Assembly: GCA_017933995.1 (NCBI GenBank)
Contig: JAGBKI010000019.1
Coordinates: 1 to 58,331, forward strand
From: Bacteroidaceae bacterium
Lineage (GTDB): Bacteria; Bacteroidota; Bacteroidia; Bacteroidales; Bacteroidaceae
DNA length: 58,331 bases
Reading direction: 5' to 3'
Numbering within the stretch: position 1 is the first letter of the stretch; each line of letters opens with the position of its first letter. The notes under the pieces were generated by a model. It was not told the DNA's origin. It searched no databases and saw only the letters and a list, made by a program, of their open reading frames with translations. Both the position numbers and the translations under genes were made by a program. Shown here piece after piece: positions 26,914 to 36,033 of the stretch.

Positions 26914-28599
26914 ATGCCTACAAACGAAAACGGGCAGACAGTTAGCCCTACGCGGCAGGATATACTCGACGACCTGGCGCGGCGCGTGGCCGACCGCGTG
27001 CTGGAGCCTGCCAACTCCAGCCTGCTCCGTAAACTCATCAAGCAGGCCGAGACGGACGACGAGGCCATTTCCATCGCCGCCCTCGGCACCACCTACAAGC
27101 GCACGGGATTCCACTTTGACCCGCGCCTTGAACCGCTCACCTCCGACATTCGCTACTTGCGCCGCAACCCGGCGCTGAGTTTCGAGACCGCCCCCGACGC
27201 ATTGACGCACCGCCTCATCATCGGCGACAACTACGAGGCACTGCAAAACCTCCTCATCCAGTATCGCGGCGCGGTGGACGTCATCTACATCGACCCACCC
27301 TACGGCAAGGATAGTATGGGCGAGTTTGCCGCCACGAACTATGAGAACGCCATCACGCGTGACAACCTCCTCTCTATGCTCTACCCGCGCCTTGTCCTCG
27401 CCCGCCAACTTCTTTCCGACAGCGGCGTTATCTTTTGCTCCATCGACGACCGCAACCAAGCCTACGTCAAGTGCTTGTTTGATGAGGTGTTTGGGGAGAG
27501 AAACTATGTAGAAACCTTTATATGGAATAAAACTTCAACACCGCCCGCCCTATCTAACAAGTCAAGGCAAACCCACGAGTTTATTCTTTGTTATACTCAA
27601 CAATACAATACAGAGAAATTCAAGGGACTTGTTAATGAGGGAGGTGATGCTCCGTTACTTAACGAAGCAAACAGAGAGGTTGTTCTTTCTTTTCCTGCAA
27701 ACTACATTGTTACTCATTTGGATGACGGTGTATACACTGCTGGCATCCGAGAGCGTGTGGAATTATTAAATGATGTGGAAGTTAAAGACGGCATAATAAC
27801 CACGGCTTTTTCTTTAAAAGGGAAATTCAGGTGGCAGCAGTCAACCCTTGATGACGAGATTGCTAATGGATGTAAGTTAGTAGTCAAGTCCAATAAGTTC
27901 GCTATTCGTTATTGTAGGGAAGGCGAACGCTCTGTCGCTCCTGCAAATTTTATAGAGGAACGCATATATTCCGCTGACACATCAATAAATAAGAAAGCGC
28001 ACAATGTAGATACAAATGAAAGGGCAGGAAAAGAGGTCGAGTCTATTATTGGGAAAAGTGTCTTTGACTTTCCAAAGCCAGTTTCTTTAATAGCTTATCT
28101 TATCTCATTTTTGGACAACAAGTCTGCCCTCATCCTCGACTTTTTCGCCGGCAGCGGGACGACGGGACACGCCGTGCTGGAGCTAAACCGCAAGGACGGC
28201 GGGCGGCGCAGGTTTATCCTTTGCCAACTCAACGAAAAGACGGACACCACGCCGCGCAGCATCGCCTACGACGTGACCGCCCCGCGCCTGCGCCGCATCA
28301 TGACGGGCGCGGACTACGACGGCACGGCGGACTTCCGCTGGGCGAAGGAGAACAAGCCCTATGGCGACAACTTAGAGGTAACGGAAGTGGCGCACGTCTT
28401 CAACGCGGAGACCACTGAGGGACAGACACCCTTCGACGTGATAGACGAGCGGCTGTACGGCCAAGAGCCGTTCGCCACGCTACGTGAGAAAGTGGACTGG
28501 GTGTGCCAGAACTTCCACAGCGCGCAGCGCACGGCGGAGAAGGACAAGGATTGGGAACAACGCAGACGAAACCTCGACGACTATGCTGCAAGAAGCTAA
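26914..28599 (+). CDS. mod: Type III restriction-modification methylase subunit (Mod)
   Basis: 561 residues from the ATG at 26914. Beta-class amino-methyltransferase order: catalytic IYIDPPYGKD (DPPY at 127-130) comes first, then a target-recognition region of about 200 residues, then SAM-binding DFFAGSGTTGHAV near 410. GDNYEALQNL at 104-113 is typical of type III Mod proteins. It methylates adenine in an asymmetric site and recruits Res. The stretch 27494-28112 (about residues 194-400) is markedly AT-rich compared with its GC-rich flanks, a sign of exchange of the recognition region by recombination. It overlaps res by 17 bp. Confidence 0.93.
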   Translation: MPTNENGQTVSPTRQDILDDLARRVADRVLEPANSSLLRKLIKQAETDDEAISIAALGTTYKRTGFHFDPRLEPLTSDIRYLRRNPALSFETAPDALTHRLIIGDNYEALQNLLIQYRGAVDVIYIDPPYGKDSMGEFAATNYENAITRDNLLSMLYPRLVLARQLLSDSGVIFCSIDDRNQAYVKCLFDEVFGERNYVETFIWNKTSTPPALSNKSRQTHEFILCYTQQYNTEKFKGLVNEGGDAPLLNEANREVVLSFPANYIVTHLDDGVYTAGIRERVELLNDVEVKDGIITTAFSLKGKFRWQQSTLDDEIANGCKLVVKSNKFAIRYCREGERSVAPANFIEERIYSADTSINKKAHNVDTNERAGKEVESIIGKSVFDFPKPVSLIAYLISFLDNKSALILDFFAGSGTTGHAVLELNRKDGGRRRFILCQLNEKTDTTPRSIAYDVTAPRLRRIMTGADYDGTADFRWAKENKPYGDNLEVTEVAHVFNAETTEGQTPFDVIDERLYGQEPFATLREKVDWVCQNFHSAQRTAEKDKDWEQRRRNLDDYAARS

Positions 28600-30622
28600 A
28601 GACCTACAGCAACAGGCCGTCGGCAGGCTGTACGAATTATTGGAGAAGAAGCGCGAACTGACGTTCCGCGCGCCAACGGGCAGCGGCAAGACGCACATGA
28701 TGGCCGACCTGATGCAACGCGTGCTTGCGGAACGGAAGGACGTGGTGTTCCTTGTCTCCACGCTCTCCAAGGGCGGATTAGCCGCGCAGAACTTTGAGGC
28801 CTTCCGCCGCCTGGCCGACGACGGCACGTTTCCCGCGCTGCGCCCCTACCTCATCAACACGGAAATAGGGAAAGAGGAGTGCGTGCATATCCCCACGGAC
28901 TACAACGTCTACGTCCTCCCGCGCGACCTCTACAAGCGCGGCGGGCGGCTGATGCAGGGCGCGATGCAGCACTTCCTGCTGACGCTGACGGAGAACTTCT
29001 TCGGCCACGGACTGCGGAAGCAGATTTACCTCATCAAGGACGAGTGCCACGTGGCCACGAAGAACCTCGACGACATCAGCGCGGACTTTTTTGCGCGCGT
29101 CCTCAACTTCTCCGCCACGCCCAACCTCGCGCGCCGCCAGCACCCCGACGTGGAGATTACCGACGAGGAGGCCGTCGGCGCGCGGCTCATCAAGCGCATA
29201 GAGTTCGACGATAGCCCCGACGTCCCCGTGGACGCAGCCATCGAAATGCTCATCGAGAAGAAGGAGGCCTACCGCAACCTGCTTGGCGTGAACCCCTGCC
29301 TCATCGTCCAAATCTCCAACAAGGACAAGGCCGAGGAGGAGTGGACGCGCCGCATCCGCCCCGCCCTCGACAAGCACCAGGAGCTAAAGTGGATGAAGAT
29401 TATGGACAAGGACAAGGAGTGCGACACCAACGATGCGGTGAAGAAGCGCTTGCCCGTGCGCCGCTGGAAGGACTACGCCAAAGGCGCGCAGTCCTCCATC
29501 GACGTGATTGTCTTCAAGATGGTTATCTCCGAAGGCTGGGACATTCCCCGCGCCTGTATGCTCTACCAGGTGCGCGACACACAGAGCCGCCAACTCGACG
29601 AACAGGTAGTGGGGCGCGTGCGTCGCAATCCGCGCTTGCTCGACTTCGACACACTTCCGACCGAAGCGCAGCAATTAGCCACGACGGCGTGGGTATGGGG
29701 TGTGCGTCCCGACAGCCTGCGCCGCACGCAGCAGGTGTCGCTATGGAGCCAGCCAGGCGTAGACCTGCGGGAGCAAATCCGCGTGAAGACCACGCGCCTC
29801 GCCAACCTCACGCAGCGGCAGGGCTTCCGCGTGGAGGACGTGCTGCGACCGCTCGACCGCACCGCCGCCACAGACATCTTCACCCTCCACCGCCACCTCT
29901 CGCGGATGGAGAACGAGGTGCAGGATTTGTGCTACCGATATGCCGACGGCGACGCGCTGCGCTGGTGGCAGTTCGCGGAGCAGGCAGACAAGGTGCGGCG
30001 CGCATACAATAACTTTGCCTGCGACTACGCGCAGAGCATGGAGGTGGGCGAAGAAACGTCGCTGCCCGCCACGTCGTCGTACTCGGAGACCGAGCACGGG
30101 CTGACCGTGCGCGACTGGGTGTGGCGCAAGCAGGGCAGCACGTCGGCGCGCTACAGCTTCGATAGTGAGGCCGAGACGGAATGGGCAAGCGTGCTTGAAG
30201 AAGCGGCAGCGCAGTACGGCCAGCCCGTCACCGAAGAAAGCGGTGTGCCAGTCAGTCCGCCGCGCCACCTGTGGGGCAAGAACTTCCCGCAAGGTTCTGC
30301 CGTGCGTTACGAGTACTACGACCACGGCATCCACGCCTCCTATCCCGACTTCGTGATGAAAGACCGCGAGGGGCGCATCCACCTTTTTGAGGTCAAGAGC
30401 GTGAACAAGGCTGCCGCCTCTGCCGTCAGCGAGGAGGACTACAAGCACAAGATAGAGGTGCTCTCCGCCTGCTACAAAGCCAGTTCGCGCCTCCTGCCCG
30501 ACCACATCTTCTATCTCCCCGTCCTGCGCGGCGCAACGTGGCACATCCACCGCTTCGCCCGTGGCGAGGGAAGCGTGATTTCGGAGGAAGAATTTCGGAA
30601 TGATTTATCCCTAAATCAGTAA
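28583..30622 (+). CDS. res: Type III restriction-modification endonuclease/helicase subunit (Res)
   Basis: 679 residues from the ATG at 28583, which lies inside the end of mod (17-bp overlap). Superfamily 2 helicase: PTGSGKT at 31-37, KDECH near 152, FSATPN near 178, VVGRVRRNP near 342. C-terminal PD-(D/E)xK nuclease domain: YPDFVM near 587 and FEVKS near 602 supply the D and ExK residues. It cuts DNA beside unmodified recognition sites with Mod. Shorter than the 900-1000 residues of EcoP15I Res but with all core motifs. GC-rich like its neighbours, unlike the central part of mod. Confidence 0.92.
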   Translation: MLQEAKDLQQQAVGRLYELLEKKRELTFRAPTGSGKTHMMADLMQRVLAERKDVVFLVSTLSKGGLAAQNFEAFRRLADDGTFPALRPYLINTEIGKEECVHIPTDYNVYVLPRDLYKRGGRLMQGAMQHFLLTLTENFFGHGLRKQIYLIKDECHVATKNLDDISADFFARVLNFSATPNLARRQHPDVEITDEEAVGARLIKRIEFDDSPDVPVDAAIEMLIEKKEAYRNLLGVNPCLIVQISNKDKAEEEWTRRIRPALDKHQELKWMKIMDKDKECDTNDAVKKRLPVRRWKDYAKGAQSSIDVIVFKMVISEGWDIPRACMLYQVRDTQSRQLDEQVVGRVRRNPRLLDFDTLPTEAQQLATTAWVWGVRPDSLRRTQQVSLWSQPGVDLREQIRVKTTRLANLTQRQGFRVEDVLRPLDRTAATDIFTLHRHLSRMENEVQDLCYRYADGDALRWWQFAEQADKVRRAYNNFACDYAQSMEVGEETSLPATSSYSETEHGLTVRDWVWRKQGSTSARYSFDSEAETEWASVLEEAAAQYGQPVTEESGVPVSPPRHLWGKNFPQGSAVRYEYYDHGIHASYPDFVMKDREGRIHLFEVKSVNKAAASAVSEEDYKHKIEVLSACYKASSRLLPDHIFYLPVLRGATWHIHRFARGEGSVISEEEFRNDLSLNQ

Positions 30623-30642
30623 TTTTGGGAAAAAGCGCGTTT

Positions 30643-31371
30643 TCACTCGAAATAGAGGGTGAGTGTGACCATATTGCTCGTGGCGCAGTCGACGGAGCGG
30701 GTGAATACGACGTTGTCGGCCTCGTGGAGGTCGGGGCGCTTGCGGTCGAGGATGTCGGCCAGGCCCAGCGAGAATTTCAGTTCGGGAATGAGCTTGAAGA
30801 AAGGCAGGTAGAAGTCGCAGCCCAGGCCCAGTTCGACGTTGCAGCTGAGCGGCTTGGTGCGCAGCAGGGTGTGCTTGTTCGTCGTGAGGTCGTACATGGG
30901 GTTGATGCCGGCCAGGATGTACGGGCGGTAGTTGTTCCAGCGCGGCCCGCTGATTTTGGCCAGGACGGGCAGGGCGATGTAGGTGCTCTTCATGTCCTGC
31001 GACTGCGTCTCGCCCGTCAGCTGGTCGCGGAACTTGAGGTGCTTCGAGCCGAAATAGAGCGTGGGCTGGAGGCGCAGGCCGACGTACTGGTGGAGGCGGA
31101 GTTCACCCAGCACGCCGACGTGGAAGCCGAAGTTTGGGCGGTCGTTCTTCACGAGCCACTGGCGCCCCGTGGCGGGGTCGATGTAGCCGTTTCCGCGCAG
31201 GGACAAGCCCTGGTCGTGCACGCCGAAGAAGAAGCCGTAGTGGAGGGTGCGCAGGTCGATGTAGGGCTTGTTCTGCACCTTGCGGTCCTGCGCACGCAAG
31301 GGCAAAGCCGTTCCCGCAGCCACGATGAGCGAGAGGAACAGGGTTATAAGGTGGTGAGGCGTTCTACGCAT
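30643..31371 (-). CDS. porT: PorT, type IX secretion outer-membrane beta-barrel protein
   Basis: 242 residues; signal peptide ending PLRAQ, then QDRKVQNKPYIDLRTLHYGFFFGVH, which I recognise as the PorT/SprT N-terminus. The remainder alternates amphipathic beta-strands (GFHVGVLGELRLHQYVGLRLQP, YIALPVLAKISG, NVELGLGCDFYLPFF) and ends TLTLYFE, as expected for an eight- to ten-stranded barrel. PorT is needed for type IX secretion and gliding in Bacteroidetes. Here it is not next to ubiE, its common partner in Bacteroides as I recall. The start codon directly follows an AT-rich TTTATTATATAT stretch. Confidence 0.85.
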   Translation of the reverse strand: MRRTPHHLITLFLSLIVAAGTALPLRAQDRKVQNKPYIDLRTLHYGFFFGVHDQGLSLRGNGYIDPATGRQWLVKNDRPNFGFHVGVLGELRLHQYVGLRLQPTLYFGSKHLKFRDQLTGETQSQDMKSTYIALPVLAKISGPRWNNYRPYILAGINPMYDLTTNKHTLLRTKPLSCNVELGLGCDFYLPFFKLIPELKFSLGLADILDRKRPDLHEADNVVFTRSVDCATSNMVTLTLYFE

Positions 31372-31519
31372 ATATATAATAAACGGAGAGGCGGCACAGT
31401 TATTGTGCCGTGTCTGCTCAAAGAAAGCCGCAAACGCCTGCGCGGCCTACAGAAACGGCTGGCGAGGGTGTTGCCTCCCTCGCCAGCCAATCATTCACAC
31501 GATAAGGAAACACTAAGTT

Positions 31520-33085
31520 CTACTTAAAAGCCACCAGCGGAACGACAGAAAGCCCCGCCTGTGTCTTCTGATAAGAGCTGTAGTTCTGTGGACGAGAGTG
31601 CGAGTAGCCGTAGTACGCAGCCATGAACGTTGTTACCATCGCGTTCTGCTTCTTCTTAGTCACATTCTCCACAAAGTCGCCCTCATTGGCCATCCAGGCG
31701 TTAAACTGCGCAGCGCCCCAGTCCGGCTGATAGCGGCTTGTGACGTTAGCGAACTGGTCGAAGAAGTTGTGGTACTGTTTGTACGTGCCGAGGAACCAGG
31801 CACTGTACATTCCGCCTGGGATGGTGGTGACCGCCCGGGCGGCCTTGGCCGCATTGCCCCGGTTGGTGGGCAACGCGCAGAGCAAGTCCGTGAGGTAGGC
31901 ACCGTCCATATAAGTGCTGTTATCGGGCGAGAAAGTGTTGCTGTAAATAGTTGGATTCACTATTTGGTTGTCCCAACTCGTCGGGCCGTAGCGCTGGAAA
32001 GACATGGCGTAGCCCTTGTAGCCCTCCTCGCGCTCCCGCGCGGACACTTCACTGCCGTCGTTGGCCTTGGTGATGACATAGGCCACGACGGTTTTGCCAG
32101 CGGGACGCTCGGTGCCCCACGTGCCGTCACTGTAAATGTAGTCCTCGAACTGCATACCGTAGCGCAGCGCCTTGGTGTAGATTCTGCCTGGGGCGAGCGT
32201 CACGCTGGCGTTGCTCCCGAGGCTTATCACGCGCTCTTTGAGCGTCTCGTTGCTGTAGAGGATGCGTTGCCCGCCGCTGCCGGTGTATGTGCCAGCGGGC
32301 AGGGCGAGATAAACGGTGTTAGTCAGCGAGGCGTCGGCGGAGAAAGTGGCCTTGGCCATCGCTGTTGGCCCGTCCGAATAGACCAAGCTGCTTGCGCTTC
32401 CTGGCAAAATGCCATTGGTGGCCGTCACCGTGAGGCGCAGTATGCACACGTTGTAGACGAATTCCACCCGTATGTGCTCGCCCGTGCCGTAAGCCGCCGT
32501 GCCTTGGTAGATGTTATGACTCAGCGCGTCGTCAAGCGTCCCGTTCTGATCCATTAAGCCGCCAAACACGCCGTCGGTTGTTTCATATCCCGCCCCGTTG
32601 TTGCCGATACTGACACCGGTGGGATGGTTGCGGTCTTTGATGAAAAACGAAAGGTCCGAAGTGGCCGTAGGCGGAGTGTAGTAGTTGAGCGCACCCTCGA
32701 AGATGGCCACGTCGCTGCCTTCGCCCGCCACCATGGCCAGTTCGCTGGCCAGGCCGTCATAGACAACCACAAGTTTGTCGCCCTGCTCGAAGGTTGCCTT
32801 GACGGTTGTGCCGTCGTGGTGGTATGCCACGCGGCGAGGCGCTTCCTGCACACTTCCATACTCCTGCGCGTTTGCCAGCGCATCGCGCATCGTGGACTTT
32901 GTCTTGTCGGCATCGATGCCATGGTGGGCCGTGACGGTGATGGGCGTGGCCATTGGCGCTGGCGCGGCCTCCGGGTCGATGTCGCTTTCCTGAATGTCGT
33001 ACTCGTGGCTGCACGAAAGCGACGTGGTGGCGCACAGGAGCGCGAGGAACATGCGGCGTGCTGTAAATAAGTTCTGTTTGGTCAT
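31520..33085 (-). CDS. Fimbrillin-like lipoprotein (Mfa-like family)
   Basis: 521 residues from the ATG at 33085 (MTKQNLFTARRMFLALL). Lipobox LSCSH, followed by an acidic, Pro/Ala-rich stretch. The body matches the fimbrillin-family layout: a beta domain with FEQGDKLVVVYDG near 100 and HIRVEFVYNVCILRLTVTA near 215, then APGRIYTKALRYG near 320. The C-terminal 170 residues (YKGYAMSFQRYGPTSWDN onward) resemble the DUF-type domains attached to some Bacteroidales fimbrillins and are rich in Tyr, Asn and Ser. Likely surface-exposed; Bacteroidetes fimbriae are assembled from lipoprotein precursors cut by an Arg-gingipain-like protease. The partner small gene lies directly upstream. Whether it forms pili or acts as an adhesin cannot be judged. 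Confidence 0.75.
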   Translation of the reverse strand: MTKQNLFTARRMFLALLCATTSLSCSHEYDIQESDIDPEAAPAPMATPITVTAHHGIDADKTKSTMRDALANAQEYGSVQEAPRRVAYHHDGTTVKATFEQGDKLVVVYDGLASELAMVAGEGSDVAIFEGALNYYTPPTATSDLSFFIKDRNHPTGVSIGNNGAGYETTDGVFGGLMDQNGTLDDALSHNIYQGTAAYGTGEHIRVEFVYNVCILRLTVTATNGILPGSASSLVYSDGPTAMAKATFSADASLTNTVYLALPAGTYTGSGGQRILYSNETLKERVISLGSNASVTLAPGRIYTKALRYGMQFEDYIYSDGTWGTERPAGKTVVAYVITKANDGSEVSAREREEGYKGYAMSFQRYGPTSWDNQIVNPTIYSNTFSPDNSTYMDGAYLTDLLCALPTNRGNAAKAARAVTTIPGGMYSAWFLGTYKQYHNFFDQFANVTSRYQPDWGAAQFNAWMANEGDFVENVTKKKQNAMVTTFMAAYYGYSHSRPQNYSSYQKTQAGLSVVPLVAFK

Positions 33086-33146
33086 ATCGAAAAACCTTTT
33101 GCTGTGGTTATGGGGAAAAATGAACGAGGCGTTCCCGCCTTCACGA

Positions 33147-33362
33147 CTACTCCCAGTCGAATGCCGGCGTGCCGCCACCGTCCGTGAAGGAAGTGAAGCC
33201 GCGCGTAGGCGAACCGTCTCCCCAAGGGTCTGACGGATCTTCCTGTCCGTCCTGAAGCTGGCCGGAAACTGTGATAAGGAGCGCGCCGGGAGCCATCGCG
33301 ATGATACGCGAACAGGGCTGGCTATACAACTGGCGGGGCAAAACAATGCTTTTGTCCTTCAT
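33147..33362 (-). CDS. Small hypothetical protein preceding the fimbrillin-like gene
   Basis: 71 residues from the ATG at 33362 (MKDKSIVLPRQLY). The N-terminus is basic and hydrophobic; the second half is rich in Gly, Asp, Ser and Thr (DPWGDGSPTRGFTSFTDGGG) and ends AFDWE. This pattern recurs in short Prevotella/Bacteroides proteins encoded near surface-protein genes, with no assigned function. It lies 61 bp upstream of the fimbrillin-like gene on the same strand and downstream of a TAACTTTG box, so the two are probably co-transcribed. Confidence 0.55.
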   Translation of the reverse strand: MKDKSIVLPRQLYSQPCSRIIAMAPGALLITVSGQLQDGQEDPSDPWGDGSPTRGFTSFTDGGGTPAFDWE

Positions 33363-33506
33363 GCTTCTATATAAGTCTGTCGGCACACCCTTCTGCCTCC
33401 AATACGGTTGCAGCCGTGCCTGAACACACACGCGCCGTCCCCCTATACCTTATTATATAATAAACACCGTGTGCGGGCGAGACGGCATCGTGACTTTTGA
33501 ACGCTG

Positions 33507-33514
33507 CAAAGTTA
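33507..33514 (-). promoter_or_regulatory. -7 box for the small protein/fimbrillin-like operon
   Basis: TAACTTTG on the minus strand, about 145 bp upstream of the first ATG (33362). The leader contains TTATTATATAATAAGGTATA around 33449, an AT-rich motif also seen elsewhere in the window. Confidence 0.55.
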
Positions 33515-33671
33515 GCACCGTTTTTTCAGATTGGCTAAGAAGGTGAGGCAAAAAGACCTCGCGGACAATGCAAAATGCTGCCAAGACCTCCCCTGTGCCA
33601 AACGATAAAGGCTCCACCTTATGGAACGGACTCTGCACAACGCCCCTACCCTATTCTCCCGTCCACAATAG
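33515..33671. other. Noncoding spacer between the fimbrillin promoter and the rplS terminator
   Basis: About 160 bases with no gene, no tRNA and no clear repeat. Confidence 0.5.
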
Positions 33672-33709
33672 AAAAACGGCAGCGCACACGGTTGTGTTAC
33701 GCTGCCGTT
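33672..33709 (-). terminator. Intrinsic terminator of rplS
   Basis: AACGGCAGCG pairs with CGCTGCCGTT (33700-33709); on the minus strand the stem is followed by UUUUU from the plus-strand A tract at 33672-33676. Confidence 0.75.
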
Positions 33710-33750
33710 CTGAACGAATTTCTTTAAGTTCGCTGCAAAGGAAACGTCCT

Positions 33751-34119
33751 TTAAGCCTCCTTCTTCACCGCTACGCGGCGCTCCTTGATGCGGGCTTTCT
33801 TACCCGTGAGCTTGCGGAGGTAGTAGAGCTTGGCGCGGCGCACCTTGCCGTACTTGTTCACCTCGATGTTTTCGATGGCGGGGCTGTTGATGGGGAAGAT
33901 GCGCTCCACACCTACCGTACCCGACATCTTGCGGACGGTGAAACGTTTCTGGTCGCCGTGACCCACAATCTTAATCACCACACCGCGATAGAGCTGTACG
34001 CGCTCCTTGTTACCCTCGACGATGCGGTAGGCCACCGTCACGGTGTCGCCAGCACGGAAATTTACCGTGCGGCCCGTGGTGGCAAATGCTTCCTGAGCAA
34101 CTTTAAGCAAGTCTTCCAT
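33751..34119 (-). CDS. rplS: 50S ribosomal protein L19
   Basis: 122 residues, full length for L19. Typical segments: [29 protein letters not shown] near 22-50, [18 protein letters not shown] near 70-87, and a basic end with [21 protein letters not shown]. It binds 23S rRNA at the interface with the 30S subunit. A single-gene unit with its own promoter and terminator. Confidence 0.98.
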   Translation of the reverse strand: MEDLLKVAQEAFATTGRTVNFRAGDTVTVAYRIVEGNKERVQLYRGVVIKIVGHGDQKRFTVRKMSGTVGVERIFPINSPAIENIEVNKYGKVRRAKLYYLRKLTGKKARIKERRVAVKKEA

Positions 34120-34244
34120 TTTGACTCTTAGAGTTTTTTGAGTTTATTGTCTCGCACACAACATTCGCAGTTCTCTCTGTCAGCGCTCCCTGCCACGATT
34201 GACGTGCGGGGCGCATCTGCCAGCGGTTATGCCGAAAGCGGGTG

Positions 34245-34252
34245 CAAAAATA
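34245..34252 (-). promoter_or_regulatory. -7 box for rplS
   Basis: TATTTTTG on the minus strand, about 125 bp upstream of the rplS ATG, leaving an unusually long leader for a ribosomal protein gene. An autoregulatory leader is possible, but no L19-binding structure is recognised. Confidence 0.5.
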
Positions 34253-34412
34253 AGTCTTTCGGGCTTTCCCGCAAAGTTATTCCCAATAAATTCTAACTTA
34301 AAGGCACAAACTTTCAGGCTTTTGGGGATAAAGAGCATCGAAATCACTCCGTATTATATTATATTATTGCTGTCCGCTAAAACTTCTTAGACGATGAACC
34401 GCCGCGCACAAT

Positions 34413-34514
34413 GACGCTGAAAGCATCACCCCTTCTGTAACCGCTGGTACGCGACGTGTAGCGGCGCGCACCTGCGGCAGACGGCACACCACCGAATGCA
34501 CGCTGAAAGCGTGC
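34413..34514. repeat. 240-bp palindromic element, left half only (copy 3)
   Basis: Starts GACGCTGAAAGC and continues with CTGTAACCGCTGGTACGCG and CGCGCACCTGCGG, matching the left half of the copies at 11975 and 42957, then ends at GCACGCTGAAAGCGTGC. The complementary right half is absent. Confidence 0.65.
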
Positions 34515-34525
34515 CCCACATACCG

Positions 34526-34704
34526 TATCTTTGCTTGACACGAAGATACGCTGCGGCTCGGCTATGAAAAAAACCGCTGTGCGTTTTTTTTCCATTGCGC
34601 TCGCCTTGCAGTATCTTTGCTTGACACGAAGATACGCTGCGGCTCGGAAAAAACAAAAACTGGCCTTACAGTTTTTCCATTGCGCTCGCCTTGCAGTATC
34701 TTTG
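34526..34704 (+). repeat. Tandem 86-bp repeat carrying three identical promoter boxes
   Basis: TATCTTTG occurs at 34526-34533, 34612-34619 and 34697-34704, spaced 86 and 85 bp. Two full units share TATCTTTGCTTGACACGAAG at the start and CCATTGCGCTCGCCTTGCAG at the end, but their middles differ (a CCGCTGTGCG-T8 segment versus ACTG-GCCTTA-CAGTTTTT). GTATCTT and AAGATAC flank a TGCTTGACACG loop as an inverted repeat. The third box drives the AmpG-like gene 30 bp downstream. Confidence 0.7.
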
Positions 34705-34733
34705 CACCCGAATACTTCTTTAACTTTTTCTTT

Positions 34734-36008
34734 ATGCGAAAAACCTCGCCGTGGGCATGGGTGCCCACGCTCTACACCGCCGAGGGACTGCCCTACGTCG
34801 TCGTGATGACTGTGGCGGTGGTGCTGTTCAAAAACCTCGGACTCGACAATACCGATGTGGCGCTCTACACCTCGTGGCTCTACCTCCCGTGGGTTATCAA
34901 GCCTTTTTGGAGTCCGCTTGTCGACGTGCTCAAGACCAAGCGGTGGTGGATTGTGGCGATGCAGCTCATTGTGGGCGCGGCTATGGCCGGTGTAGCAATG
35001 ACCATACCCGCAAGCGGAACGGTGCGCTGGTGTCTGGCTTTCTTTTGGCTGATGGCTTTCAGCAGTGCGACACACGACATCGCCGCCGACGGCTATTATA
35101 TGATTGAACTCGACGAGCAGGAACAGTCGCTCTTCGTGGGCATCCGCAGCACGTTCTACCGCGTGGCCACCATCATCGGCCAGGGTGCCATCGTGGCGCT
35201 GGGTGGATTCCTCGAAACCCTTTTCAAATCGCCGCAGCGCGCATGGATGTACACGTTCCTGGCTGTCAGCGCACTCTTCCTGCTGCTTTGCCTGTACCAC
35301 GCCGTGGTGCTGCCTAACCCCGAAAAGACGAACGAGGGAAACGGCGCACGCATCGGCCTGAGTTCTGTCTTTAAGAACGTCATCGCCACGTTCGTGAGCT
35401 TTTTCAAAAAAGAAGGTATCGCTGTGGCTTTGCTCTTTATGCTCCTCTATCGTCTGCCCGAGGCACTGCTCGTGAAGATATGCCCGATGTTTCTGCTCGA
35501 CCCCGTGGACAAGGGCGGCCTCGGCCTCTCCACCATCGACCTCGGCTTTGCCCAAGGCACGGTGGGCGTCATCGGTCTGACTGTCGGCGGCATACTCGGC
35601 GGCATCGTCGTGGCGCGCCACGGCTTCAAGCGGTGGTTGTGGCCCATGGTGCTGAGCATCACGCTGCCCGACGCCGTCTACATTTTCCTTGCCTACTACC
35701 AGCCCGACAACCTCTGGCTCACCAGTGCCTGCATCGGCGTGGAGCAGTTCGGCTACGGCTTTGGCTTCACCGCCTATATGCTCTATATGCTCTACTTCGC
35801 GCGCGGCGAGCGGCAGACGGCGCACTACGCCTTCTGCACGGGCTTTATGGCCTTGAGCATGATGCTTCCGGGTATGGTTTCGGGCTGGTTGCAGGAGCAC
35901 CTCAACTACCTCAACTTCTTCATCCTGGCCATGGCGCTGACGTTTGTCACCTTCGCCGTCACCGCCCTCGTCAAGGTAGACCCGGAGTTCGGGAAGAAGA
36001 AAGCGTAA
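34734..36008 (+). CDS. AmpG-like MFS permease
   Basis: 424 residues from the ATG at 34734 (MRKTSPWAWVPTLYTAEGLPY). The opening AEGLPYVVVMTVAVVLFKNLG and SWLYLPWVIKPFWSPLVD are characteristic of AmpG-type permeases, as is ATHDIAADGYYMIELDEQEQ near 120. About 12 transmembrane helices are visible. AmpG imports anhydromuropeptides for cell-wall recycling in Enterobacteria; Bacteroidetes homologues are annotated as AmpG-like or MFS transporters with unknown substrate. Expression probably comes from one or more of the three repeated promoters. A long frame on the opposite strand is a shadow. Confidence 0.85.
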   Translation: MRKTSPWAWVPTLYTAEGLPYVVVMTVAVVLFKNLGLDNTDVALYTSWLYLPWVIKPFWSPLVDVLKTKRWWIVAMQLIVGAAMAGVAMTIPASGTVRWCLAFFWLMAFSSATHDIAADGYYMIELDEQEQSLFVGIRSTFYRVATIIGQGAIVALGGFLETLFKSPQRAWMYTFLAVSALFLLLCLYHAVVLPNPEKTNEGNGARIGLSSVFKNVIATFVSFFKKEGIAVALLFMLLYRLPEALLVKICPMFLLDPVDKGGLGLSTIDLGFAQGTVGVIGLTVGGILGGIVVARHGFKRWLWPMVLSITLPDAVYIFLAYYQPDNLWLTSACIGVEQFGYGFGFTAYMLYMLYFARGERQTAHYAFCTGFMALSMMLPGMVSGWLQEHLNYLNFFILAMALTFVTFAVTALVKVDPEFGKKKA

Positions 36009-36033
36009 AGCAAACAAAAACAGACAACCTCTA

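Larger units (their letters stand above)
34253..34733. other. Repeat-filled intergenic region upstream of the AmpG-like gene
   Basis: Contains an AT-rich TATTATATTATATTATT block (34352-34368), the half copy of the 240-bp element, then the tandem promoter-bearing repeats. Frames on both strands through here are repeat-derived and not protein-like. Confidence 0.65.
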
